A stretch of DNA of 64,000 nucleotides from Thermobifida fusca NBRC 14071 = JCM 3263 (GCF_001592045.1 NZ_BCWB01000034.1:1-64000); one strand, 5' to 3'; positions 47,461-56,711 are shown, counted from the stretch's first letter. Notes: generated from the letters alone by a model not told the origin. Translations and numbers: made by a program.

Positions 47461-47808
47461 CTAGTCGAGGGACAAACGGCGCTTGTTGCGGGCCGTCCAC
47501 TCCCGCATGCGCTTGGGGTAACCAACGAGGTTCACGTCGTAGGCGGGAAGAGCGAGTTTGTGCGCGACCCGGCGCAGCACCTCAGGGGAACCGACCCGTC
47601 GACGGATCCACTCCCCGTCGTGGGCGACCGCCACAGCAGTCGTGCCCGTGGCGAACGTCTCCGGCTCGACGTAGAACTCGACGCCTTTCCGACTCTTGGC
47701 GAACTCGATCAGCGCCTTGATGTCGGAATCCTCCGCAGGACGATCGTAACGCGCTTTTCTGCCTCGGCGTTGCGCTTTCCGTAGCCCGAAGCGATCCAGC
47801 CATCCCAT
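47461..47808 (-). CDS. small conserved hypothetical protein
   Basis: A 115-residue, strongly basic protein beginning MGWLDRFGLRKAQRRGRKAR. The central part (GTTAVAVAHDGEWIRRRVGS, LALPAYDVNLVGYPKRMREW) is compatible with a small alpha/beta domain. No signal peptide or membrane segment, and no function that I recognise. It is upstream of the AI-2E-type transporter on the same strand, with only 30 bases between them. The longer start at 47856 adds a dubious extension. Confidence 0.6.
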   Translation of the reverse strand: MGWLDRFGLRKAQRRGRKARYDRPAEDSDIKALIEFAKSRKGVEFYVEPETFATGTTAVAVAHDGEWIRRRVGSPEVLRRVAHKLALPAYDVNLVGYPKRMREWTARNKRRLSLD

Positions 47809-47968
47809 ACCGTACTTACTCCTGTCCGTGTCCGCCGCACCACACCCGACCCGCACAGCCCAGTGCCGCTGACTCTAAAGGACACCGTCAAGGACCGCTG
47901 TGTCAATCGGGCCGCTGCAGTGATCGCGTTGATACGTTCAGTGCGTGATGCGGGGAGGGAGTGCCACG

Positions 47969-49405
47969 ATGACGTTGTGGGAATGGGTGGCGGAAGCCGC
48001 CGACAAGACACGGGCCAACGGACACGAGCAGCTAGCTACCGCGCTGGGGCGCCTGCCGGAACTGGCTGTCCTCGGCGACACCCACCGGATCACCATCGAA
48101 CTGCCGGCCGCCCTGCGGGCCGCGACCGAGCCGGGGGCCCCGCTCTGGGCCGCCCACTATGTGCGGTACTGGCAGCTCGCCGCGCGTATCCTCCACCACC
48201 AGGCAGGCACAGTGGTGTTGGACGAGGTCACCGAACTGGTGCACGCCGCCCACGCCGATCCGGCCCACTGCCCGCCCGGCGCCTGCCCTGCCGTGATCGC
48301 CGCTGCCTGCCACGCCAACATCGACGGCCCTGGCCGCACCGTGGAACGGGAGCTCCTGCTCACCACCGCCTTAGAGCACGTCGAACCCGGAACACCCGCC
48401 TACACGGCGCTGACCGCGGCCTTCGCTGACCTGCTCAGCGACGTGGGACGCCCGCACGAGGCGGTCGACTTCCTCGACACCCAAGACCAGACGCTCCGCT
48501 TCACCGTCGAGCTCGCCGTGGCACGCGTGCGCGCCTTGCACCTCATGGGCCGCGACGAGGAAGCGCTGGCAGTCCTCAACCGGCTTGACAACCAGGTCCC
48601 CGTGCTGAGCGGCCCCGACGCCGCCCGCGACGACGTGCACCTCCGGATCCGTTTCGAACGCGCCCGGCTGCTGGCCCGCCTGGCCCGCACCAGACGGCAG
48701 TTGGTGGAGGTGGCTGCGGCGGCGCTGCCAGCCGTGGAACTAGCCCAGGCCCACCCGTTCCTCCGGCCGCTGTGGGTGCAGGCCGCAGAAGACCTCGACG
48801 CGGCCGGGGTAGCGCTCAACGACTGGCGGCTCGGCGTCCGCCTCACCGGGTGGGTCCGCCACCTGGAGCAGAACGGCGCGCCCCGCCGCCAACTGGAACT
48901 GGCGGTGCGAGCAGCCCGGCTCGCCCTGCGCCGCGGCGCCCGCTGGACCGCGCTGAGCATGGTCGAATACGCCCAAGCCGCGGTAGCCCAGATGTGCCGC
49001 GAGGACGCGCTCACCGCCGACCTCGCTGCGGTCCGCGCCAGTGTCCGCCAGCTCCCATCGCCGTCGCTTCCGGTCCCCGCAGCTCGCCTGGACTCGTGGC
49101 TGTGGAGCAACCACGCCCTGGACCTCAACCCCGAGCAGCGGGCCGACCTGATCTGGGCCGCACTCGCCGAATGCCCGGGGGATGCGGTGCTCCTCGAACG
49201 CCTCGGACGCGTAGCCCGGGAACTCGACCTGGCCCGTAACGCAGCGCGAGAGCAGTGGGCAAGGGTCCGCGCGCTCCCCGCCGACGCGACCACCGCGCTC
49301 AGCCTGCTGGAATCCCTGCTGCACGACGGGGACATGGAAGGGGTACGGGAACTGGTCGGCCTGCTGGCCACCCTGTCCGAGACGGGTACCGTCCGCCAGC
49401 CCTGA
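47969..49405 (+). CDS. uncharacterised helical-repeat protein
   Basis: A 478-residue, Ala/Leu/Arg-rich protein with tetratricopeptide-like helix pairs throughout (for example about 170-240 and 390-470, YAQAAVA, LGRVARELDLARNAAREQW). There is no signal peptide, membrane segment or catalytic motif. It is probably a scaffold or sensor with a TPR-type solenoid; I do not recognise a named family. GGGAGGGA gives a good ribosome site for ATG 47969. It diverges from the small gene at 47808 and is monocistronic, as murI converges. Confidence 0.6.
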   Translation: MTLWEWVAEAADKTRANGHEQLATALGRLPELAVLGDTHRITIELPAALRAATEPGAPLWAAHYVRYWQLAARILHHQAGTVVLDEVTELVHAAHADPAHCPPGACPAVIAAACHANIDGPGRTVERELLLTTALEHVEPGTPAYTALTAAFADLLSDVGRPHEAVDFLDTQDQTLRFTVELAVARVRALHLMGRDEEALAVLNRLDNQVPVLSGPDAARDDVHLRIRFERARLLARLARTRRQLVEVAAAALPAVELAQAHPFLRPLWVQAAEDLDAAGVALNDWRLGVRLTGWVRHLEQNGAPRRQLELAVRAARLALRRGARWTALSMVEYAQAAVAQMCREDALTADLAAVRASVRQLPSPSLPVPAARLDSWLWSNHALDLNPEQRADLIWAALAECPGDAVLLERLGRVARELDLARNAAREQWARVRALPADATTALSLLESLLHDGDMEGVRELVGLLATLSETGTVRQP

Positions 49406-49518
49406 ACAGCGCGGCACACCGCCGTGGCGCACTGCGCGGGGAATTCAGACGCTGCCGCGGAACAGAACCGGGCCGACAGCACATCCGTGCGGGACGACTA
49501 CCGGCGCAGCAGACACGC

Positions 49519-50289
49519 TCACGCCGCGACCTCGGTGGTCAGCAGCACCCCCGCCCTGTAGGTCAGGGCTGCCTCGGGAAGCTGTGCGGGACGGCCGCTG
49601 GCATACACCCGCAGCCCACCGGTGCGGGGCGCGTCCGGTTGGGGCGAGACCCCGATTCGCCGGAGGGCCTGCGCGGCGACCGCATCCGCGGCTGTGAACA
49701 GGGTCACATGCTCGCCCAGCGCTGCGGTGATGACGTCGCTCACCAGGTCGTAGTGGGTGCAGCCGAGCACCACCGCTGACACGTCGGCAGGAGTGTGCGC
49801 GGCGGCGTGGTCGACGGCTTCCGCCACAGCAGCCGGATCGGCGCGTTCCACCGCGTCAGCCAGGCCGGGGCAGGCCACCGGGGTCACCGCGATCCCCCGC
49901 GCGAACCGGTCGATGAGGTCCCGCTGGTACGGGCTCCCCGTAGTAGCCGGGGTCGCCCAGATCGCGAACGGCGCACCCCGGTCTGCGGCGGGCTTCACGG
50001 CCGGGACGGTACCGATCACGGGAATCCGCGGTTCCAGTTCGGCGCGCAGCGACTCCAACGCGTGCACCGAGGCGGTGTTGCACGCCACCACCACGGCGTC
50101 GGGCTGCTCGTCAAGCACAGCCCGGGCCCCGGCCAGCGCCCGCGCGACGATCTCCGGAACACTGCGCGGTCCCCACGGCATGTAATCAGGGTCCATGGAG
50201 AGGATCAGGTCCGCATCCGGACGGATCCGCCGCAGCGCGGCGGCGGTGGAGAGCAGACCGATCCCTGAGTCGACTAATGCGATGCGCAC
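49519..50289 (-). CDS. murI: glutamate racemase family protein, divergent
   Basis: A 256-residue Asp/Glu racemase superfamily member. IALVDSGIGLLS is the N-terminal motif, VVACNTASVHAL carries the first catalytic cysteine and VVLGCTHYDLVSD the second. It lacks the canonical FDSGVGG and DxxxxPYG forms; SMDPDYMPWGPRS replaces the latter. It may make D-glutamate for peptidoglycan, or be a specialised paralogue. I prefer GTG 50289 because it places VDSG at the normal distance from the start; TTG 50310 would add seven residues. The gene symbol is tentative. Confidence 0.7.
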   Translation of the reverse strand: MRIALVDSGIGLLSTAAALRRIRPDADLILSMDPDYMPWGPRSVPEIVARALAGARAVLDEQPDAVVVACNTASVHALESLRAELEPRIPVIGTVPAVKPAADRGAPFAIWATPATTGSPYQRDLIDRFARGIAVTPVACPGLADAVERADPAAVAEAVDHAAAHTPADVSAVVLGCTHYDLVSDVITAALGEHVTLFTAADAVAAQALRRIGVSPQPDAPRTGGLRVYASGRPAQLPEAALTYRAGVLLTTEVAA

Positions 50290-50453
50290 GCCAGCCGATG
50301 ATATGCGCAAAACCGGGAAACGCCGCGTAACATCCCCGGATTTGCCGTACTGGGAGATTAGGCTGGCCTCAAACCGGCGCCCCGACCGCCGTGCGGCGGT
50401 TCCGACCAGCCCGGAATGCCGCGCGGGAACGGCGGGGGAGAAGTGGGTGAGCA

Positions 50454-51866
50454 GTGAACCGTCAGTCTTCCGCGTCCAACCTCGCCAACCACATCAACGC
50501 GGTGTACGAGCTGCGCCGCGCCTATGCGCGGCTGTCCGCCGACAAGCCGGTGCGCCTGGCGAAGACCACCTCCAACCTCTTCCGCTTCCGCAGCCGGGAC
50601 GATGCCGCGCGTCTCGACGTCAGCGCTTTCACCTCGGTGATCAGCATCGACACGGAGGCGCGGGTCGCGGAGGTGGGCGGCATGACCACCTACGAGGACC
50701 TGGTCGCCGCCACCCTGCGGCATGGCCTGATGCCGCCGGTGGTTCCGCAACTGCGCACGATCACCCTGGGCGGTGCGGTCACCGGGCTGGGGATCGAATC
50801 CTCGTCCTTCCGCAACGGGCTCCCGCACGAGTCAGTGGAAGAGATGGAGATCCTCACCGGCAGCGGCCAGGTGGTGGTGGCCCGGCGCGACAACGAGCAC
50901 CGCGACCTGTTCTACGGTTTCCCCAACTCGTACGGCACCCTCGGTTACGCGCTGCGGCTCCGCATCCAGCTCGAACCGGTCCGCCCCTACGTCCACCTGC
51001 GGCACCTGCGGTTCACCGATGCCGCAGCGGCCATGGCCGCGCTGGAGCAGATCTGCGCGGACCGCACCCACGACGGGGAGACCGTCGACTTCGTCGACGG
51101 CGTCGTGTTCGCCCGCAACGAGCTGTACCTGACCTTGGGGACGTTCACCGACCGGGCTCCGTGGACCAGCGACTACACCGGAACCGACATCTACTACCGG
51201 TCGATCCCCCGCTACGCGGGCCCCGGCCCCGGCGACTACCTCACCACGCACGACTACCTGTGGCGGTGGGACACCGACTGGTTCTGGTGCTCCCGCGCCT
51301 TCGGACTGCAGCATCCCGTGGTGCGCCGCCTGTGGCCGCGTTCCTTGAAACGCTCCGACGTCTACCGCAAGCTCGTCGCCTGGGACCGGCGCACTGACGC
51401 GAGCCGCCTGCTCGACTACTACCGCGGGCGCCCGCCCAAGGAACCGGTGATCCAGGACATCGAGGTTGAGGTGGGGCGGGCTGCCGAGTTCCTCGACTTC
51501 TTCCACACCGAGATCGGCATGTCCCCGGTGTGGCTGTGCCCGCTGCGGCTGCGAGAAGACACAGCCGACGATACGGAACCGGTCTGGCCGCTCTACCCCC
51601 TCAAACCCCGCCGCCTCTACGTCAACTTCGGGTTTTGGGGCCTCGTTCCGATCCGTCCCGGTGGAGGCAGGACATACCACAACCGGCTGATCGAAAAAGA
51701 AGTGACCCGGTTGGGCGGGCACAAGTCGCTCTACTCGGACGCCTTCTACGACGAGGACGAGTTCTGGGAGCTCTACAACGGGGAGATCTACCGCAAGCTC
51801 AAAGCTGCCTACGACCCCGACGGTCGACTGCTCGACCTGTACACCAAGTGCGTCGGCGGCGGGTGA
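50454..51866 (+). CDS. tmsA: FAD-binding oxidoreductase, 10-methyl fatty acid synthesis (TmsA/BfaA-like)
   Basis: A 470-residue flavoprotein. The FAD-binding-4 domain (about 30-200) has VPQLRTITLGGAVTGLGIES, and the C-terminal region is of DHCR24/alkyl-DHAP-synthase-like type, with LKPRRLYVNFGFWG and a conserved LYSDAFYDEDEFW. In 10-methyl-branched fatty acid synthesis the methyltransferase makes a 10-methylene acyl chain on a phospholipid and this flavoprotein reduces it. Pairing with the CFA-synthase-like gene 13 bases downstream supports this. GTG 50454 follows GGGTGAGCA. It is assigned by family and context, not tested here. Confidence 0.78.
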   Translation: MNRQSSASNLANHINAVYELRRAYARLSADKPVRLAKTTSNLFRFRSRDDAARLDVSAFTSVISIDTEARVAEVGGMTTYEDLVAATLRHGLMPPVVPQLRTITLGGAVTGLGIESSSFRNGLPHESVEEMEILTGSGQVVVARRDNEHRDLFYGFPNSYGTLGYALRLRIQLEPVRPYVHLRHLRFTDAAAAMAALEQICADRTHDGETVDFVDGVVFARNELYLTLGTFTDRAPWTSDYTGTDIYYRSIPRYAGPGPGDYLTTHDYLWRWDTDWFWCSRAFGLQHPVVRRLWPRSLKRSDVYRKLVAWDRRTDASRLLDYYRGRPPKEPVIQDIEVEVGRAAEFLDFFHTEIGMSPVWLCPLRLREDTADDTEPVWPLYPLKPRRLYVNFGFWGLVPIRPGGGRTYHNRLIEKEVTRLGGHKSLYSDAFYDEDEFWELYNGEIYRKLKAAYDPDGRLLDLYTKCVGGG

Positions 51867-51879
51867 GAAAGGATGAGGG

Positions 51880-53151
51880 ATGCGACTGGCGGAGGTATTC
51901 GAACGTGTCGTCGGACCCGATGCGCCCGTCCACTTCCGGGCCTACGACGGCAGCACTGCGGGAGATCCACGCAGTGAAGTCGCTATCGTGGTTCGCCACC
52001 CGGCAGCCGTCAACTACATCGTCCAAGCGCCGGGAGCACTCGGTTTGACCCGCGCCTACGTGGCGGGATACCTCGACGTCGAAGGGGACATGTACACCGC
52101 GCTGCGGGCAATGGCCGACGTGGTGTTCCAGGACCGGCCGCGGCTGTCCCCCGGGGAACTGCTGCGGATCATCCGCGGGATCGGGTGGGTGAAGTTCGTC
52201 AACCGGCTTCCACCGCCGCCGCAGGAGGTGCGCCAGTCCCGCCTCGCCGCCCTGGGCTGGCGCCACTCCAAGCAGCGCGACGCCGAAGCCATCCAGCACC
52301 ACTACGACGTCTCCAACGCCTTCTACGCCCTGGTCTTGGGCGAGTCGATGACCTACACCTGCGCGGTCTACCCGACCGAGCAGGCCACGCTGGAGCAGGC
52401 ACAGTTCTTCAAGCACGAGCTGATCGCCCGCAAGCTCGGTCTTGCCCCTGGGATGCGACTGCTGGATGTGGGGTGCGGCTGGGGCGGCATGGTCATCCAC
52501 GCGGCCCGGGAGCACGGGGTCAAAGCCCTGGGGGTGACCCTGTCCAAAGAGCAGGCTGAGTGGGCGCAGAAGCGGATCGCCCACGAGGGCCTGGGCGACC
52601 TGGCAGAAGTCCGGCACATGGACTACCGGGACCTGCCCGACGGCGAGTACGACGCGATCAGCTCGATCGGGTTGACCGAGCACGTCGGAAAAAAGAACGT
52701 GCCCGCCTACTTCGCGTCGCTGTACCGCAAGCTCGTCCCGGGAGGCCGCCTGCTCAACCACTGCATCACCCGGCCCCGCAACGACCTGCCGCCCTTCAAA
52801 CGCGGCGGGGTGATCAACCGCTACGTCTTCCCCGATGGGGAGCTGGAAGGGCCCGGCTGGCTGCAGGCGGCGATGAACGACGCCGGGTTCGAAATCCGCC
52901 ACCAGGAGAACCTGCGGGAGCACTACGCACGGACCCTGCGGGACTGGCTGGCCAACCTGGACCGCAACTGGGATGCCGCGGTGCGGGAAGTGGGGGAGGG
53001 CACGGCCCGAGTGTGGCGGCTCTACATGGCCGGGTGCGTGCTCGGCTTCGAACGCAACGTGGTGCAACTGCACCAGATCCTCGGGGTGAAGCTCGACGGG
53101 ACCGAGGCGCGGATGCCGCTGCGCCCCGACTTCGAACCGCCGCTGCCTTAA
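51880..53151 (+). CDS. tmsB: SAM-dependent fatty acyl methyltransferase (TmsB/BfaB-like, CFA-synthase family)
   Basis: The 423-residue enzyme has the cyclopropane-fatty-acid synthase core: QHHYDVSNAFYALVLGESMTY, the SAM motif LLDVGCGWGGM near residue 196, and SSIGLTEHVG. The N-terminal 120 residues form the lipid-binding domain. In actinomycetes the tmsB/BfaB type adds a methyl group from SAM to the C10 of oleoyl chains, yielding a 10-methylene product that TmsA reduces. It overlaps the tms layout: tmsA ends 13 bases upstream, and a small gene follows 52 bases downstream. GAAAGGATGAGGG precedes the ATG. Confidence 0.82.
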   Translation: MRLAEVFERVVGPDAPVHFRAYDGSTAGDPRSEVAIVVRHPAAVNYIVQAPGALGLTRAYVAGYLDVEGDMYTALRAMADVVFQDRPRLSPGELLRIIRGIGWVKFVNRLPPPPQEVRQSRLAALGWRHSKQRDAEAIQHHYDVSNAFYALVLGESMTYTCAVYPTEQATLEQAQFFKHELIARKLGLAPGMRLLDVGCGWGGMVIHAAREHGVKALGVTLSKEQAEWAQKRIAHEGLGDLAEVRHMDYRDLPDGEYDAISSIGLTEHVGKKNVPAYFASLYRKLVPGGRLLNHCITRPRNDLPPFKRGGVINRYVFPDGELEGPGWLQAAMNDAGFEIRHQENLREHYARTLRDWLANLDRNWDAAVREVGEGTARVWRLYMAGCVLGFERNVVQLHQILGVKLDGTEARMPLRPDFEPPLP

Positions 53152-53203
53152 CCGCGGTGCACAGCCGGGGGATATCAGTCGCGGAACCGGGCATGATGAG
53201 CCC

Positions 53204-53650
53204 ATGGCTGCGACCGATGACGACCGGCACCACACCACCGTCGCCCTCGACCTCATCGACGCGTATGTGCGCGCCGACCGCAGAATGATCGGTGAACGTT
53301 CCGCGGGGATCAGCGCGGAGGCGGGGGAGCGGATCGTCTCCACCCTGAAAGTGTGCGCGGCCTTCCTTGCCCGCCGGGTCCAGGAGACCGGGGTGCCGTG
53401 GCGCGCCGCGGACTCCCGGGAAGCGGTCGCCCGCACCGTCGCCGACCTGCTGGAACCCGAGGTGGAATTCGCGGTCGTCTCCGCCTGGGAGGCGTACGCG
53501 ATCGGGGAGCACGAGGCCGCCTGGGTCCGGGCGCACGGCGATCCGCTGGTCTTCGTCCACATGCTGGCCGCGTTCTCCGCTGCTATCGGCACAGCGGTCT
53601 ACGGCCGTGAGGAGCTGCTGCCCACGCTGCGCAGGGTGACAGCACGATAA
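53204..53650 (+). CDS. small protein of the tms operon, function unknown
   Basis: A 148-residue, soluble, mainly helical protein (VALDLIDAYVRADRRMIGERS, VCAAFLARRVQETGVPW, WVRAHGDPLVFVHMLAAFSAA). It has one cysteine, no known catalytic motif and no signal peptide. Its position directly after the methyltransferase suggests it is the TmsC-like third gene of this operon, whose role I do not know. It may help substrate delivery or regulate the pair. It has no strong ribosome site upstream, although AGCCC and CATGATGAG lie before ATG 53204. Confidence 0.6.
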   Translation: MAATDDDRHHTTVALDLIDAYVRADRRMIGERSAGISAEAGERIVSTLKVCAAFLARRVQETGVPWRAADSREAVARTVADLLEPEVEFAVVSAWEAYAIGEHEAAWVRAHGDPLVFVHMLAAFSAAIGTAVYGREELLPTLRRVTAR

Positions 53651-53857
53651 GCACCCCGCGCGGGAGGCGGGCCGTGCGCCTAGCCGCGCGTCGCGGTAGC
53701 CCGCAACCGGAGCCGCGGACCGGCCGGGGCCGGAAGACACCGCGGAATCCGGCACAGGGTGCGGTCCGCAGCGGTTCCCCGCGGCCCCGGCAGCACTAGG
53801 CGGCGCTGGGAAACGAGTGCGGCTGCTCCACGGCAGCGCCGCACCGCCCGCAGCTGG

Positions 53858-55405
53858 TCAGCGAAGTTCCCGCTTGAGGATCTTGCCGGTCGCCGTCATG
53901 GGCAGTTCCGTGCGGAACTCCACGATCCGCGGGTACTTGTAGGCCGCCAGACGCTCCTTGGCCCAGGCGATCAGTTCGTCTTCGGTGAGGGTGGCCCCCT
54001 CGGCGGGGATCACGAACGCTTTGATCTCCTCGCCGTGCGTGTCGTGCGGGACACCCACCACGGCGGCCAGGCTCACCTGGGGGTGCGTCATCAGCACCTC
54101 TTCGATCTCCCGCGGGTACACGTTGTATCCGCCGCGGATGATCATGTCTTTGGAGCGGTCGATGATGAAGTAGAAGCCTTCCTCGTCGCGGCGGGCGATG
54201 TCCCCGGTGCGGAACCAGCCGTCCCGCATCACCTGCGCGTTGGCCTCGGGACGGTTGTGGTAGCCCTTCATCACGCAGTGGCCGCGCACGGCGATCTCTC
54301 CCGGCCCTTCGCCTTCAATGGTGTTGAAGTTCTCGTCGACGAGCTTCATCTCCACGCCCCAGATGGGCAGCCCGATCGACCCCGGCTTGGCTTTGCGCTT
54401 GGGGTTGTTGAAGGACACCACGGGAGAGGTTTCGGAGAGGCCGTAGCCTTCCAGGATTTCGATGCCGAACTTCTCCTTGACTTTCCGGGCGACTTCGGCG
54501 GGAAGGGAGGCGCCCCCGGAGACCGCGGTGTGCAGGGTCTGGGAGATCTGCTTGATGTCGTGGTCCCCTTGGGCGTTGAGGAGCCCCCAGTACATGGTGG
54601 GCACCCCGGCGAAGATGGTGACCTTCTCCTTTTCCATGAGGGAGAGGGCCTCATCCCCGTCGAAGCGGGGCATCAGCACCATGGTCCCGTGCCGGTAGAG
54701 AGCCGCGTTCATCATCGTGGTCTGCCCGAAGATGTGGAAGAGCGGCAGCACGGTGAGGAACACGTCGTGGCTGTCGGGAGCCTGGTCGAAGAGGGCGCTG
54801 GAGGCGACCGCGTTGAAGAGCAGGTTGGTGTGGGTGAGCTGGGCGCCTTTGGGCTGGCCGGTGGTGCCGCTGGTGTAGATGATCACTGCGACGTCGTCGC
54901 CTTCGGTGCGCACCGACTCGAACTCGCCGGGCTGCCCGTTGAGCGCGGCCCAGAAGGTTTCTGCGCCCGGGATTGCGGACGTGGTCGCCCCCGCGGCGGC
55001 CGGCAGGTCGATGTAGAGCTCGCATTCGGCGACTTCCTGGAATGCTTGCCAGGCGCGCTCCCCGAGGGGGAGTTCCGGGGTGCCGGTGAACGCGAAGAGC
55101 GCTTTAGCGCCGGAGTCGCGGAGGTGGTATTCGATTTCGCGCGGCGTAAGCAGGACGTTCAGGGGGACGACGACCGCTCCCGCCTTGAGCGCACCGAAGT
55201 AGACGAAGGGAAAGTACGGGACGTTCGGACAGGCGAGCGCAACCTTGTCCCCGGGGCGGATACCGCGGGATACCAGGAGGTTGGCTACCTGGTTGGCGAT
55301 CATGTTGACCAGGGCGTAGTTCAGCCGCATGTCGCCAAAGACGATCGCATCGCGCTCCGGCCGGTTGCGTGCGCCGTCTTCCAGCAGAACGGAGAGATTG
55401 AGCAT
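53858..55405 (-). CDS. acyl-CoA synthetase / AMP-dependent ligase (FadD type)
   Basis: A 515-residue adenylate-forming enzyme. IIYTSGTTGQPKGAQLTH is the P-loop, EGYGLSETSPVV the A5 motif, DGWFRTGDIA the A7 motif, and RGGYNVYPREIE with a C-terminal TATGKILKREL lysine the A8-A10 motifs. It activates a carboxylate, most likely a medium- or long-chain fatty acid, as acyl-AMP and then acyl-CoA. It converges on the fatty-acid methylation operon, which supports a lipid role. ATG 55405 follows GGAGGAG. The gene ends in FadD-like length, slightly shorter than typical long-chain ligases. Confidence 0.88.
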   Translation of the reverse strand: MLNLSVLLEDGARNRPERDAIVFGDMRLNYALVNMIANQVANLLVSRGIRPGDKVALACPNVPYFPFVYFGALKAGAVVVPLNVLLTPREIEYHLRDSGAKALFAFTGTPELPLGERAWQAFQEVAECELYIDLPAAAGATTSAIPGAETFWAALNGQPGEFESVRTEGDDVAVIIYTSGTTGQPKGAQLTHTNLLFNAVASSALFDQAPDSHDVFLTVLPLFHIFGQTTMMNAALYRHGTMVLMPRFDGDEALSLMEKEKVTIFAGVPTMYWGLLNAQGDHDIKQISQTLHTAVSGGASLPAEVARKVKEKFGIEILEGYGLSETSPVVSFNNPKRKAKPGSIGLPIWGVEMKLVDENFNTIEGEGPGEIAVRGHCVMKGYHNRPEANAQVMRDGWFRTGDIARRDEEGFYFIIDRSKDMIIRGGYNVYPREIEEVLMTHPQVSLAAVVGVPHDTHGEEIKAFVIPAEGATLTEDELIAWAKERLAAYKYPRIVEFRTELPMTATGKILKRELR

Positions 55406-55502
55406 CCTGGCTCCTCCGGGAAGTGCCGCATGTCACTGTTCTACTGAACAGTAACTTATGGGTGAGGTGCGGGACCAGGGAGCCTTCCCCCCACTGCGGG
55501 GA

Positions 55503-55922
55503 TTACTCAGCCTTGGTGAGCGTCACCGAGACAGGCAGCGAGTCACCGAACCCCAACTCGGACACCCGCCACGGGACTCCGTCCACCTCGATCAGGTCCC
55601 CCAGCGTCACCGTGGTCTCCTCACCCGTTCCGCCCTCCGGAGTGACCTTGACCGTCACCTGCGGCTCCGCCTCGTCGTATTCGGTGATTTCCAAGACGAA
55701 AGAGTCGCCATCCTCAGCGGTGAGGGTGTACGGGGTCCCCTCCACCAGTTGGATGCGGTCGTCGTACTCGCCCAGCACGGGAGCTGGATCCTGCTCCGCC
55801 ACCGTCTCAGCGGGGGAGGTGTCCGAAGAGGCCGAGCAGGCGGCCAGACTCAGGCCCACCAGGGCGGCTGCCACAGCGGACAGGGACGCCCGGACGACGG
55901 TACGCGGATCGAACAGCGGCAT
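55503..55922 (-). CDS. putative lipoprotein, unknown function
   Basis: 139 residues with a signal peptide (MPLFDPRTVVRASLSAVAAA) ending at a lipobox LAAC with Cys near 29. The mature part is acidic and beta-rich (EDGDSFVLEITEY, VTVKVTPEGG, TTVTLGDLIEVDGVPW), possibly a small Ig or OB-like domain. No named family comes to mind. AGAGGAG lies eight bases before ATG 55922. It shows no obvious link with the FadD-type gene downstream on the same strand (97 bases). Confidence 0.7.
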   Translation of the reverse strand: MPLFDPRTVVRASLSAVAAALVGLSLAACSASSDTSPAETVAEQDPAPVLGEYDDRIQLVEGTPYTLTAEDGDSFVLEITEYDEAEPQVTVKVTPEGGTGEETTVTLGDLIEVDGVPWRVSELGFGDSLPVSVTLTKAE

Positions 55923-56711
55923 GTCAGTTCTCCTCTGGCGGATTCCCCGCGGATACGCGGGGCGTGGAACAGCGGGAAAGCGGACGGTGGATCCACTCTG
56001 CTGGGGTGGCGGCGCCCCGGCCCTCCCGGAACGGTGGGGTACCGGAGGTGAAGGACAGCCGTGGCACACCGCCCTGGGCGGGAGCCGAGACGCTACGGGG
56101 GAGGGAGACCGAAAGGGCGGGTGCAGCGCACCGGAGTGTCCCGCGGTGCCAGGGAAGGCCGCTGCTCCCGTATCCGGGCGGTGCTGCCCGGCACAGGCAG
56201 GGCTGCGGCAGACCACCGGGTCTGGGGCCGCCGGTCGCTGCCCTGCCGCGAGGGGAAGACGAAACCGGCACGCCGCCGTTTCCCTGCAGCAAGGGTGGGC
56301 GCGGTTCTGTGCCGCGACCGTGTTCCACCAGCGGGGGCCGACCGGTGAACTGCTGTCCTCCCCATCGATTCCCAAGACCAACGTGGCGCGGCGGGTACGG
56401 GCTCCGCCCAGCCGACACGGCCATAGAGCCAGGATGCTTTACCGCCAACGGTAGCCGGTTTTCCCGCCCTTTGCGGCTGCAGCGGCAGAGAGCTGTCCCA
56501 CGCTGGCTCAGCCCGGGAAGACCGCGGGATGCCGCAGGGGAATCACGGCTGCGCTTCGGCCGTGCCGTTGCGCGCTAACCTTGAAACACAGGTGATTCGG
56601 ACCGGCATCCTCAGGTCACTCGGTGAGTCGGAAGACGCTGGTCCGGCAACAGCAGTGCGCCAGATCGGAACCCGCCCCCTAGGGCAACACCGGTAGAGGA
56701 ACCATCCAACC
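55923..56711 (+). other. 789-base gap before leuS
   Basis: No full-size gene is seen; open frames here have Arg/Pro/Gly-rich composition and no ribosome sites. 55930-56440 is GC-rich and featureless. A short hairpin TACCG-CCAA-CGGTA followed by GCCGGTTTT is near 56440-56463. Near 56546-56566 a CACGGC/GCCGTG hairpin occurs. The last 120 bases hold a possible leader peptide (56592-56696) in the leuS 5' region. Confidence 0.5.
56592..56696 (+). CDS. possible leuS leader peptide (34 residues)
   Basis: A GTG-initiated frame of 34 codons that ends 15 bases before the leuS ATG. It contains three leucines, two as CTC and the last as the rare CTA near the end of the frame. Its stop lies within the leuS ribosome site GTAGAGGAA. 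It has only a weak ribosome site. It may be a leucine-sensing attenuator peptide or mere chance. Confidence 0.25.
   Translation: MIRTGILRSLGESEDAGPATAVRQIGTRPLGQHR

Noticed and set aside
55924-56578. Open frames on both strands in the gap before leuS
   Set aside because: Arg/Pro/Gly-rich composition, no ribosome sites and no motifs; treated as non-coding.
56580-56711. T-box riboswitch before leuS
   Set aside because: No T-box sequence (TGGNACCGCG-type), no terminator and no specifier-loop layout visible.
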